Origin: CAXQZM01 sp964228455
GTDB taxonomy: Bacteria > Pseudomonadota > Alphaproteobacteria > UBA7985
Direction of reading: 5' to 3'
Assembly (NCBI GenBank): GCA_964228455.1
Contig: CAXQZM010000077.1
Location: forward strand, 1-12,985
Length of the DNA: 12,985 bases
Part shown: positions 1 to 7,450 of the stretch, one piece after another
Position numbering within the stretch: the first letter of the stretch is position 1
Layout: each line of letters starts with the position of its first letter
The notes under the pieces: generated by a model
The model's database searches: none
Seen by the model: only the letters and a program-made list of their open reading frames with translations
Told to the model about the DNA's origin: nothing
Translations under genes and position numbers: made by a program

Positions 1-215
1 GGCTGCTGCTTGATGTGGTTAGAGGAAACCGAACTCTATTCATGCGTAATGATGAAGTGGAATCTGCATGGGGTTGGATAGACCCGGTGCTAGATGCGTG
101 GCGTAATAGCAGTATGGAACTTAACTTATACCCAGCTGGCACTATGGGGCCGCTTGAAGCAGATCGCTTGCTTAGTAAGCGAGGTCACTCTTGGCATTCG
201 GTTGATGATCAATGA
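1..215 (+). CDS. zwf: Glucose-6-phosphate 1-dehydrogenase, C-terminal end (partial)
   Basis: The window opens inside this gene; the reading frame is open from base 3. The visible 70 residues match the C-terminal end of glucose-6-phosphate dehydrogenase: an LLLDVVRGN stretch, then TLFMRNDEVE and a W-x-W-I-D-P segment, followed by a YPAGTMGP-type motif near the end. The enzyme oxidises glucose-6-phosphate to 6-phosphogluconolactone with reduction of NADP+ (or NAD+) in the cytoplasm, the entry step of the Entner-Doudoroff and pentose phosphate routes. The catalytic and NADP-binding parts lie upstream of the window and cannot be checked. Its TGA stop overlaps the ATG of the next gene (ATGA), consistent with translational coupling to 6-phosphogluconolactonase, the next enzyme in the pathway. 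The identification is firm because the tail motifs and the neighbours agree. Confidence 0.93.
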   Translation, partial: LLLDVVRGNRTLFMRNDEVESAWGWIDPVLDAWRNSSMELNLYPAGTMGPLEADRLLSKRGHSWHSVDDQ

Positions 216-862
216 TTGGTGAAATCAATACCTTCCAAAGCAGGGCTGCTTTGGCAGAAAAACTTGCTGACGAGATAATGGATTGGTGCGTTGCACCTGG
301 GCAATTAGAGCTTTCTGGTGGGTCAACCCCCCACGAATTGCTTAGCGTATTGGGCTCGCTTGATTTGCCGTCAAATTTAATGATTTTACCGGTAGATGAT
401 CGCTGTGTTTCTCATGATAGCATCTACTCTAATTATGGTATGTTTCGAAGTGCTTTAACAGGACGCAATTTACTTCCTCTATTTGACGAGCAACTGGGTG
501 TTCAGGGGTCTACGGAAAACTTGAATTCTGGTTTAGCCGAGGGTCGTCGCTTTACTATTTTGGGTCTCGGTCCTGATGGCCATACAGCGTCTCTTTTTCC
601 AAATAGCCCAGACTTGGCCAAAGGGCTCGATCCGTGTTCGCCCGCATTTATCGCATCTCACCCGACGATGGAGCCACTGGTACCTCGAATAACAATGACT
701 GCATCACATATTTTAGCTGCAGATAGGTTAGTTTTGCATTTCCATGGCACCTCTAAGTGGGAGTTGTTTGAACAGGCCCAAGTTAGTGATCCACTCTTGC
801 ACCCCATTTCTCATTTTCTGAGACATCCAGCTAAAGAAGTAGACGTCTTCTATGCGCCCTGA
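212..862 (+). CDS. pgl: 6-phosphogluconolactonase
   Basis: This 216-residue cytoplasmic enzyme hydrolyses 6-phosphogluconolactone to 6-phosphogluconate. The family signatures are all visible and in order: LSGGSTP near residue 35, the VDDR segment, SNYGM, the LGLGPDGHTASLFP block with D122, G123 and H124, and the RITMT block in the C-terminal third. It is slightly shorter than the typical 220-260 residues but looks complete. The start at 212 is supported by the ATGA overlap with zwf and by the N-terminus leading straight into the usual first helix. The last 11 bases overlap the start of edd in another frame. The pathway order zwf-pgl-edd-eda leaves little doubt about the role. Confidence 0.93.
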   Translation: MIGEINTFQSRAALAEKLADEIMDWCVAPGQLELSGGSTPHELLSVLGSLDLPSNLMILPVDDRCVSHDSIYSNYGMFRSALTGRNLLPLFDEQLGVQGSTENLNSGLAEGRRFTILGLGPDGHTASLFPNSPDLAKGLDPCSPAFIASHPTMEPLVPRITMTASHILAADRLVLHFHGTSKWELFEQAQVSDPLLHPISHFLRHPAKEVDVFYAP

Positions 863-2648
863 TTTAAAGAAAGTATTAGCCCGAATTCGAGCGCGTAGCG
901 CGGACAGTAGATCGGCATACCTTGAGAGAATGTCTCAGCAGCGCCGAAGTGGTCCAAACAGAGGTGCTCTTTCGTGTGGAAACTTAGCGCATGGTTTTGC
1001 TGCCTGCGGAGCGGGTGATAAAGCAGCTTTAATGAGCGGTGGCAGCCCTAATGTAGGCATCGTAACAGCCTATAATGATATGCTGTCAGCGCATGAGCCA
1101 CTTAAAGACTTCCCAGATTTAATAAAGGAAGCAGCTAGGGATTTTGGCGCAACTGCGCAAGTTGCGGGGGCTGTTCCAGCTATGTGTGATGGTGTTACCC
1201 AAGGTCAGCCAGGCATGGACTTATCACTTGCAAGCCGAGACGTTATCGCGATGTCTACAGCGATAGCCTTATCGCATAATATGTTTGATGCAGCGCTAAT
1301 GCTGGGGACATGTGATAAGATAGTGCCAGGCTTATTTATTGGCGCCTTGTCTTTTGGGCATCTGCCAATGGCTTTCTTACCAGCGGGCCCGATGCCCTCA
1401 GGCTTGTCTAATCCTGAGAAGGCAAGAGTTCGCCAAGACTACGCAGCCGGAAAAGTTGGTGAAGAAACTTTGCTAAAGGCGGAGTCCGAATCTTATCACT
1501 CCCCAGGTACTTGCACATTTTATGGGACTGCGAATACTAATCAGATGATTCTGGAGTTTATGGGTCTGCAGTTGCCAGGAACCACCTTCGTGCCACCATA
1601 CAGTGCGCATCGAAGTGCGGTCGTATCGGAGACTACTAAGAAAGTTTTATCCAGGACAGATTTAGGCGATGACTACATACCTCTTTGTGATGTTGTAAGT
1701 GAGGCATCAGTGTTGAATGCGCTTGTGGGCTTAATGGCGACTGGTGGCTCCACTAATCTAATTTTGCATCTAATGCCGATGGCTGCGGCTGCTGGTGTGC
1801 TTTTAAGTCTTGAGGACATGGCTAGCATATCAGCGGCTGTTCCCTTGCTTGCTCGTGTTTATCCCAACGGACCTGCAGACGTAAATCATATGAATGCAGC
1901 TGGTGGTCTTCCATTTCTAATTAATAGTCTTCGGAGTGAAGGTTATTTGAGTGAAGAGGTTAAGACACTTATGGGAAATGGGCTTGATTCGTATGGGTTT
2001 GAATCGGTCTTTGATGGCAAACTTGATATGGTTTCAGCTCCCATCACCTCTCGTGACACTGATGTGCTGCGCTCTGCCGCAGATCCTTTCGCTACCACCG
2101 GCGGTATACAGGTGCTTTCGGGAAATTTAGGCCAAGGTGTCATTAAAGTCTCTGCTGTTGATCCAAAGCATCATTGTATAACTGCTCCAGCAAAAGTTTT
2201 TGATACTCAAGCGGCATTCCTCAAAGCGTTTGAGCAAGGAAAGTTGCATTGTGACCATATTGCAGTGGTCCGTTTTCAGGGTCCACAATCAAATGGTATG
2301 CCTGAGCTGCATAAACTGACACCGCCGCTTAGTGTGCTGCAGGGTTTAGGTTACTCGGTCGCTCTTGTAACTGATGGCCGTATGTCTGGTGCGAGTGGTA
2401 AAGTTCCAGCCGCAATTCATATTAGCCCCGAAGCACAAGCAGGGGGGGCTCTAGCGAAGGTGCGAGATGGTGACGTAATTAAACTCGACGCTACTCAGGG
2501 GACTTTGAGCGTGCTGGCTGACATAGATTGTCGCTCCGCAAGTCTCAAAGTTGATAGAACGGATCAATATTTGATGGGTCGCGAGTTATTTTCTGGCGTC
2601 CGAAGATTAATGAGTCCCTCATCGAGTGGTGGAAGTTTTGTAATATGA
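852..2648 (+). CDS. edd: Phosphogluconate dehydratase (6-phosphogluconate dehydratase)
   Basis: At 598 residues this is full length for the Edd branch of the IlvD/Edd dehydratase family. It dehydrates 6-phosphogluconate to 2-keto-3-deoxy-6-phosphogluconate (KDPG), the defining first step of the Entner-Doudoroff pathway. Cysteines expected to hold the iron-sulfur cluster are present: C154 in the GTCDK motif and C221 in PGTCTFYG; C112 in the AMCDG motif is also conserved in the family. The long middle part (MATGGSTN, DVNHMNAAGG) and the C-terminal swivelling domain (TDGRMSGASGK) are intact, so an active enzyme is expected. The start at 852 lies within the last codons of pgl (11-base overlap) and gives the usual N-terminal helix with RSAYLERM. 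The end overlaps eda by ATGA. No frameshift is seen. The Fe-S cluster would make it oxygen sensitive, as known for the family. Confidence 0.96.
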   Translation: MRPDLKKVLARIRARSADSRSAYLERMSQQRRSGPNRGALSCGNLAHGFAACGAGDKAALMSGGSPNVGIVTAYNDMLSAHEPLKDFPDLIKEAARDFGATAQVAGAVPAMCDGVTQGQPGMDLSLASRDVIAMSTAIALSHNMFDAALMLGTCDKIVPGLFIGALSFGHLPMAFLPAGPMPSGLSNPEKARVRQDYAAGKVGEETLLKAESESYHSPGTCTFYGTANTNQMILEFMGLQLPGTTFVPPYSAHRSAVVSETTKKVLSRTDLGDDYIPLCDVVSEASVLNALVGLMATGGSTNLILHLMPMAAAAGVLLSLEDMASISAAVPLLARVYPNGPADVNHMNAAGGLPFLINSLRSEGYLSEEVKTLMGNGLDSYGFESVFDGKLDMVSAPITSRDTDVLRSAADPFATTGGIQVLSGNLGQGVIKVSAVDPKHHCITAPAKVFDTQAAFLKAFEQGKLHCDHIAVVRFQGPQSNGMPELHKLTPPLSVLQGLGYSVALVTDGRMSGASGKVPAAIHISPEAQAGGALAKVRDGDVIKLDATQGTLSVLADIDCRSASLKVDRTDQYLMGRELFSGVRRLMSPSSSGGSFVI

Positions 2649-3271
2649 AATTTTTTGAAACTGATTTTGTTCTTAACTCTGGACCCGTTATCCCGGTGCT
2701 TGCACTTAATGCAGATGAGACTCTTGAGCCAATGGCCGAGGCCTTGGTGGCCGGCGGTATAAAGGTATTTGAAGTAGTTTTACGCACGCCATCTGCCCTT
2801 GAGGTAATAAAGCGATTAAATGGCCGGGTCCCCATTTTGGGTGCGGGTACTATCCTGAACAAGAGTCAAATGTTGGAGGCACAGAAAGCGGGAGCTACGT
2901 TTTGTGTCTCGCCAGGGCTTACAGAGCAGATTCACGTGGCGGCGGTAGAACTTGAGATGCCTTTATTGCCGGGAGCTGTTACGGCTTCTGAAATTATGAA
3001 CGCTCGCGAGCTGAATTACAGAAATCTAAAGTTTTTTCCTGCTGAGCGGTCAGGTGGACCTGCTGCTTTGGCAGATTTTGCTGCGGTTTTTCCTGATTCA
3101 CGGTTTTGTCCAACCGGCGGTGTTTCTGCGGAGAACGCGTCGTTGTATCTTGAGAATAAAAATGTTTCTTCTGTGGGAGGCTCAATGGCGACACCCCGAA
3201 AGTTTGTGATGGAGAAGGATTGGGCAGGATTACAACGTCATGTCGAGAAACTGATACAATCCTTGACTTGA
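2645..3271 (+). CDS. eda: KDPG aldolase (2-dehydro-3-deoxyphosphogluconate aldolase)
   Basis: This 208-residue class I aldolase splits KDPG into pyruvate and glyceraldehyde-3-phosphate, completing the Entner-Doudoroff pathway. The family features are clear: the IPVLAL start of the barrel, E43 in the VFEVVLRT motif (the general acid/base glutamate), GAGTIL, the SPG segment, LPGAVT, and the Schiff-base lysine K129 in LKFFPAE. The C-terminal phosphate-binding PTGGVS and GGSM glycine motifs follow. Length is normal for the family (about 205-215). Its ATG overlaps the edd stop (ATGA), so the two enzymes of the pathway are translationally coupled. A likely promoter for the next operon overlaps its last codons. 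Confidence 0.96.
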   Translation: MKFFETDFVLNSGPVIPVLALNADETLEPMAEALVAGGIKVFEVVLRTPSALEVIKRLNGRVPILGAGTILNKSQMLEAQKAGATFCVSPGLTEQIHVAAVELEMPLLPGAVTASEIMNARELNYRNLKFFPAERSGGPAALADFAAVFPDSRFCPTGGVSAENASLYLENKNVSSVGGSMATPRKFVMEKDWAGLQRHVEKLIQSLT

Positions 3272-3291
3272 TAAAGAAAGTTGCCTCTTAT
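3263..3291 (+). promoter_or_regulatory. Probable sigma70-type promoter for the polyamine transporter operon
   Basis: TTGACT (3263-3268, five of six matches to TTGACA) lies 17 bases upstream of TCTTAT (3286-3291, four of six matches to TATAAT). The element overlaps the eda stop codon and points at the binding-protein gene that starts at 3350. Transcription would begin near 3298, next to a small inverted repeat. It is an unaided visual match, so a chance hit cannot be excluded, but spacing and position are both good. Confidence 0.35.
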
Positions 3292-3297
3292 GATCTT

Positions 3298-3318
3298 CAC
3301 CCCGCGAGTGTAGGGGTG
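3298..3318 (+). other. Small inverted repeat in the leader of the transporter operon
   Basis: CACCCC (3298-3303) and GGGGTG (3313-3318) form a perfect six-base stem around a nine-base loop. No T-run follows, so it does not look like an intrinsic terminator of the eda operon. It sits about where the mRNA from the predicted promoter would begin, so it could be a 5' stabilising hairpin or an operator half-site pair. Function is not established. Confidence 0.3.
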
Positions 3319-3349
3319 GTATCGTTCTATGACTATCAAGGAGAAGCCC

Positions 3350-4423
3350 ATGCGTGCAATTTTTGTTTCAGGCATCGCTTTGGCGGTGGCATCCCATGCT
3401 TCAGCCCAAGAGCTTAATATTTTCAATTGGTCGGACTACATAAATGAAGAGTCGATCCCAGAATTCATTGCAGAGTCTGGCATAGACACCACTTACGACA
3501 CATTCGACTCAAACGAAACCTTGGAGGCAATGCTTTTAGCAGGCAACTCAGGTTATGATTTAGTAGTGCCATCTGGTTCATTTCTTAAGAGACAGTCCGA
3601 GCTGGGCATTTTTCAAGAACTTGATAAATCTCGTTTAGTGGGACTTGAAAGTCAGAATGAATTTGTGATGAGTAAGGTTGAGACCTATGATCCAGGTCAA
3701 ACGTACTCAGTTCCGTACATGTGGGGTACAACGGGAGTTGGTTATGTTGCCGAGAACGTAGAGGCGGCTCTCGGCGCCGACGCCCCTACTGATTCTTGGG
3801 ATTTAGTTTTTGATCCAGAAAACGCGGCAAGAATGGCTGATTGTGGAATATACATGTTGGATGCTTCTGATGAGGTCATACCTGCTGCGTTAAATTACCT
3901 GGGTTTAAATCCTGACAGCAAAGACCCTGCTGAACTAGTGAGAGCTTTAGAAGTACTGAAGCCCATCAGGCCATATATCACGAAGTTTGATAGCTCGGAA
4001 TATATTGATGCATTGGCTGCTGGAGAAATATGCGTGGCAGTAGGCTGGTCAGGTGATATCTTCATTGCCAGAGATGCAGCCGAGGATGTTACAGTTGAAT
4101 ACGTAGTTCCCTCTGAAGGAGCGTTAATGTGGTTCGACCTTATGGCAATTCCGGCAGATGCCGCAAATGTTGATGAGGCTTACACGTTCCTCAACTATAT
4201 TCTTCGCCCAGAGGTGATCGCCGCTGCCACGAATTATGTCTACTACGCGAATGCAAACCAAGCTGCATTTGATATGGGGCTTATTGAAGAGGAGGTCACC
4301 AGTGATCCAGCAATTTACCCTGACGAAGCAACTCTCGAAAAGCTGTATACAACCACTCCTTATAGCTTTGAAGCTCAAGAGTTCATTGATGCTATTTGGG
4401 CAGAGTTTGTGGCTGGGAACTAA
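3350..4423 (+). CDS. potF: Polyamine (putrescine/spermidine-type) ABC transporter, periplasmic binding protein
   Basis: This 357-residue solute-binding protein closely follows E. coli PotF along its length. A signal peptide (MRAIFVSGIALAVASHASA) with likely cleavage after A19 sends it to the periplasm. Ligand-site motifs are present: NWSDY with S28 and D29, VPSGSF, GWSGD with W233 and D236, WFDLMAIP with W261 and D263, and the YYANAN block. The start at 3350 is preferred over the upstream in-frame ATG at 3329 because AAGGAG (3338-3343) stands six bases before it and the product then begins directly with the signal peptide. It captures polyamine and delivers it to the permease pair encoded downstream. 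At the position of PotF F276 it has Trp (W261), as PotD does, so the exact ligand (putrescine, spermidine or both) is open. A terminator follows, separating it from the ATPase gene. Confidence 0.9.
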   Translation: MRAIFVSGIALAVASHASAQELNIFNWSDYINEESIPEFIAESGIDTTYDTFDSNETLEAMLLAGNSGYDLVVPSGSFLKRQSELGIFQELDKSRLVGLESQNEFVMSKVETYDPGQTYSVPYMWGTTGVGYVAENVEAALGADAPTDSWDLVFDPENAARMADCGIYMLDASDEVIPAALNYLGLNPDSKDPAELVRALEVLKPIRPYITKFDSSEYIDALAAGEICVAVGWSGDIFIARDAAEDVTVEYVVPSEGALMWFDLMAIPADAANVDEAYTFLNYILRPEVIAAATNYVYYANANQAAFDMGLIEEEVTSDPAIYPDEATLEKLYTTTPYSFEAQEFIDAIWAEFVAGN

Positions 4424-4451
4424 ATATTTTAAGCCGTTTTATAACACGAAT

Positions 4452-4479
4452 AAAAGGGTTGCTACGGCAGCCCTTTTTT
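4452..4479 (+). terminator. Rho-independent terminator between binding-protein and ATPase genes
   Basis: GGGTTGC (4456-4462) pairs with GCAGCCC (4467-4473), including one T-G pair, around a TACG loop. The stem is extended by A-T pairs and followed by six T residues (4474-4479). It lies 28 bases after the binding-protein stop and inside what is otherwise one transporter operon. Partial read-through here would produce more binding protein than membrane components, a common arrangement in ABC importers. I did not see a convincing new promoter between it and 4516. Confidence 0.8.
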
Positions 4480-4515
4480 CTTGTCCCAACGCTCAAATCG
4501 ACGCACAAGTGATAG

Positions 4516-5493
4516 ATGTTATCGGTTCAGTCACTCTCAAAAAGTTTTGGTGATTTAAATGCAGTGAAAAACGTCTCTCTGGAACTAAGGCCAGGGGAGT
4601 TTTTTGCGCTTCTCGGCCCATCGGGTTGCGGCAAGTCAACATTTTTACGAATGCTTGCGGGTTTTGACGAACCTACAAGTGGGGACATACTTTTGGATGG
4701 AGAATCGCTACTCGGTCTCCCACCAGAAAAACGGCCTCTTAATATGATGTTTCAGTCGTATGCATTATTCCCACACATGACGGTTGCAAATAATATTGCA
4801 TTTGGTCTTAAGCAGGCAGGAGTAAATCGTGCTGTGCGCGATGAGCGGATAAAGCAGGTTATGGGCCAGGTGCAATTACAAGGATTGGGCAGTCGTAAGC
4901 CTGCTCAGTTATCTGGAGGTCAAAGGCAGCGGGTTGCATTAGCTCGTGCCCTGGTGAATCGCCCCAAGCTCTTGCTGCTCGATGAGCCCTTGGCAGCGCT
5001 TGATAAAAAACTTCGGGAAGAAACTCAATTTGAGTTAGTTCGCTTGCAGCAAGAGCTGGGAATAACCTTTATGGTAGTAACGCACGATCAGGATGAAGCC
5101 ATGTCCATGGCAGACAGACTTGCGGTTATGAATCTTGGTCAAATTCAGCAAATTGGCGCCCCAGACGATGTCTATGAGCGGCCAAACTCGCTTTTCGTTG
5201 CTGATTTTTTGGGTACGATTAATGTTTTCGATGCTGGTATTATCGCGGAGATGCGGGTGGGCTTGCGACCAGAAAAAATTCAAGTATCCAAACGTGGGCG
5301 CGGTAATCTTAAAGGAATCCTTAAAGACGAAGCATACTACGGGGATGTCTCAACTTTACTTATCGAGTTGAACAATGGACAAAATGTTCGAGTTTCGAGG
5401 ACTAACCGACATCGGGATGAAGCGGAAGTTTTTGAGGCGGGGGATAAGGTTGTTCTGAAATGGGATGCTGGCGACGTAGTTGAGCTAAATTGA
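4516..5493 (+). CDS. potG: Polyamine ABC transporter, ATP-binding protein
   Basis: This 325-residue protein is the nucleotide-binding subunit that drives polyamine import from the cytoplasmic side. All ATPase motifs are intact: Walker A GPSGCGKST (34-42), the Q-loop in MMFQSYALF, signature LSGGQ (132-136), Walker B LLLLDEP with D156 and E157, the D-loop, and switch H190 in VTHDQDE. The C-terminus has a TOBE-type regulatory domain beginning after DFLGTINVF, with LRPEKI and an AYYGDVS motif. That domain is short: compared with PotG from E. coli (about 377 residues), roughly 30 or more residues are missing between NVF and LRPEKI. The ATG at 4516 gives the usual start three residues before the first strand; the ribosome binding site is weak. 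Its stop lies two bases before the ATG of the first permease. PotG is favoured over PotA by the gene order. Confidence 0.9.
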   Translation: MLSVQSLSKSFGDLNAVKNVSLELRPGEFFALLGPSGCGKSTFLRMLAGFDEPTSGDILLDGESLLGLPPEKRPLNMMFQSYALFPHMTVANNIAFGLKQAGVNRAVRDERIKQVMGQVQLQGLGSRKPAQLSGGQRQRVALARALVNRPKLLLLDEPLAALDKKLREETQFELVRLQQELGITFMVVTHDQDEAMSMADRLAVMNLGQIQQIGAPDDVYERPNSLFVADFLGTINVFDAGIIAEMRVGLRPEKIQVSKRGRGNLKGILKDEAYYGDVSTLLIELNNGQNVRVSRTNRHRDEAEVFEAGDKVVLKWDAGDVVELN

Positions 5494-5495
5494 TC

Positions 5496-6548
5496 ATGGG
5501 GACGCTCGCATCTTTATCATGGTTAGGCCTGATTATATCAATTGGTGGGATTGTTCTTTTTTCGATCTATTGGCGCACCCATAGAGTCGGTGGGGCGCTA
5601 ATTGCGGCACCTTTTGCCTGGATGGGTGCTTTGTATTTAATGCCAATACTTATTTTAGCTTATATGAGTTTTGGGACTAAAAACTTACAGAATCAGCCTC
5701 CATTCGATCCACCTTTGCGAATTGAACAGGGTATAGATCTTAACATATCTACAGAATCTTACAGCGCAGTTGTGACCGACCTTTGGTCTGGCACACGAAA
5801 GTGTTTTCGTGGTGTTTGCCTTGGGGAGCCGCAGTTCAAGTACCGACCAGCATTGATCAACTCTGGCACAATCGCTTTGTTCTCCGCGCTTCTTTCGGTA
5901 TTAATCGCATTTCCTTTTGCGCACGCAATCGCCAGATCCCCTTCTCGATATCAAGCCTTGCTCTTAATGGGTGTGATTTTACCATTTTGGTCTTTCTACA
6001 TCATTCGAATTTACGCTTTTAGGCAACTCCTTCGCAAAGAGGGCCCAATTAACCAGTTAATTGAGGTTCATAACTCTATTCCATGGCTGTTTGATCTACC
6101 AGCTTTAACTGTTTATCCATCTTCGCTGTCGATTGTATTAGGCATCGTCTATACTTATTTGCCGTTTGCTATCCTTCCACTGTATGCGACGCTTCAGTCA
6201 TCAGATCCCGCTATGGAAGAGGCCGCGGCCGATTTGGGCGCAAGACCTATTCAAAGGTTTTGGCGCATTACTATACCACTAGCCGCCCCAGGCCTAATCG
6301 CAGCATTCTTGCTTGTTGGTGTTCCAGCAATGGGTGAATATGTCATCCCCCAGATGATGGGGCCTAATAATCTGGAGCTTCAGAATGGTGTTGTTGGTTG
6401 GGAGATCCGTAAAGCGGTAACGAAAGGGCGTGATTGGCCGCTAGGAGCGTTGCTGGGCCTTCTGCTTATGCTTTTGATGGTCGCACCTATGGTTTTATAT
6501 CAGCGCAATGCTAACAAGTTGGCCGAGCGCGAGGATGGTGTTCTATGA
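5496..6548 (+). CDS. potH: Polyamine ABC transporter, permease subunit 1 (PotH-like)
   Basis: This 350-residue inner-membrane protein is one of the two pore-forming subunits. It carries the permease EAA loop (EEAAADLGA, residues 241-249), which docks on the ATPase, and PotH-like blocks such as FYIIRIYAFR, TYLPFAILPLY and GEYVIPQMMGP. I chose ATG 5496, two bases after the ATPase stop; an in-frame TTG at 5490 is an alternative and would add two residues. PotH of E. coli is near 317 residues; the surplus here comes from an extra hydrophobic segment at residues 5-26, ahead of the normal first segment (about 33-57), and from a longer first periplasmic loop with a C103-X4-C108 pair. The stop overlaps the next gene by ATGA. 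Confidence 0.9.
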   Translation: MGTLASLSWLGLIISIGGIVLFSIYWRTHRVGGALIAAPFAWMGALYLMPILILAYMSFGTKNLQNQPPFDPPLRIEQGIDLNISTESYSAVVTDLWSGTRKCFRGVCLGEPQFKYRPALINSGTIALFSALLSVLIAFPFAHAIARSPSRYQALLLMGVILPFWSFYIIRIYAFRQLLRKEGPINQLIEVHNSIPWLFDLPALTVYPSSLSIVLGIVYTYLPFAILPLYATLQSSDPAMEEAAADLGARPIQRFWRITIPLAAPGLIAAFLLVGVPAMGEYVIPQMMGPNNLELQNGVVGWEIRKAVTKGRDWPLGALLGLLLMLLMVAPMVLYQRNANKLAEREDGVL

Positions 6549-7450
6549 GGCATGTTTTTGATAGCTTAAGTGCTTGGGCGGGACATGGACTATGGTTTGA
6601 TGTAGTTTGGCAACTAACGCCGGCTGTTATTTTTCTTGCACTTACTGCCCAAGGCCTTGTTCTCTGGCGCCGTGGGAATGCATTGTCATTAACGTTAGGT
6701 TATTCCTTCCTCTATCTTCCAATACTTGTTTTAATCGTGTTCTCATTCAACGAGCCAGAGCGCGTAGCTGTTTGGACTGGCTTTACTACAAAGTGGTATG
6801 GTTATCTGTTTAATGACGGTGGACGGCAGCTCAAAGAAACTGCCTTCGTTTCATTGCGTGTTGGTTTATTATCTTCCACGATAGGAGTGGTGTTCGGGGT
6901 TATGGCGGCGTTGGTGCTTGCTCGAGTTCGTCGATTTTGGGGCAGGAACATTTTTACAGGTCTAATGTACGCACCTCTCATTATGCCTGAGGTAATCACG
7001 GGGTTAATGCTACTTATCGCGTTTCAGGTTTTGTTTGTTGATCGAGGTTTCTGGACAGTAGTGTTGGCACATACTACTTTTGCTGTGGCATATGTCTCAG
7101 TAGTCGTTCAGGCGCGATTGCAGAGTTTTGATGGTGAGCTAGAATCTGCAGCAAGAGATCTTGGGGCTGGTCCGGTAACGGCTTTTTTTCGCGTAACACT
7201 GCCTCTTATAGCGCCGGGGGTAATTGGAGGTTGGCTCTTGGCCTTTACCTTGTCTTTGGATGATGTTGTAATTACTCAGTTTACAAAAGGTGAGGGTGTC
7301 AATACTGCGGCAGTCTACACTTTCAGTCAGGTAAAAACACAGACAAAAACCTGGGTAAACGCTTTTTCAACACTAATAATAGGGGTCGTGGCGACTGGCG
7401 TTTTTGTATCGTACCTAATAACTCAGTATGGCATTAAGAAAAAATTATGA
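6545..7450 (+). CDS. potI: Polyamine ABC transporter, permease subunit 2 (PotI-like)
   Basis: This 301-residue inner-membrane protein is the partner permease. The match to PotI is strong: FLYLPILVLIVFSFNEP, WYGYLFND, PLIMPEVITGLMLL, the EAA loop starting at E200 with G207, and the GGWLLAFTLSLDDVVI segment. As in the first permease, there is an additional N-terminal hydrophobic stretch (about residues 20-41) before the segment that aligns with the first helix of PotI, connected by a short basic turn (WRRGN). The start overlaps the stop of the first permease by ATGA, and its own stop overlaps the next small gene by ATGA. Together with the upstream ATPase and binding protein it completes an importer of the polyamine family. 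Confidence 0.9.
   Translation: MRHVFDSLSAWAGHGLWFDVVWQLTPAVIFLALTAQGLVLWRRGNALSLTLGYSFLYLPILVLIVFSFNEPERVAVWTGFTTKWYGYLFNDGGRQLKETAFVSLRVGLLSSTIGVVFGVMAALVLARVRRFWGRNIFTGLMYAPLIMPEVITGLMLLIAFQVLFVDRGFWTVVLAHTTFAVAYVSVVVQARLQSFDGELESAARDLGAGPVTAFFRVTLPLIAPGVIGGWLLAFTLSLDDVVITQFTKGEGVNTAAVYTFSQVKTQTKTWVNAFSTLIIGVVATGVFVSYLITQYGIKKKL

Noticed and set aside
3329..3349. ATG at 3329 as the start of the polyamine-binding protein.
   Set aside because: The AAGGAG at 3338-3343 lies inside this extension and points to the ATG at 3350, which begins directly with the signal peptide.
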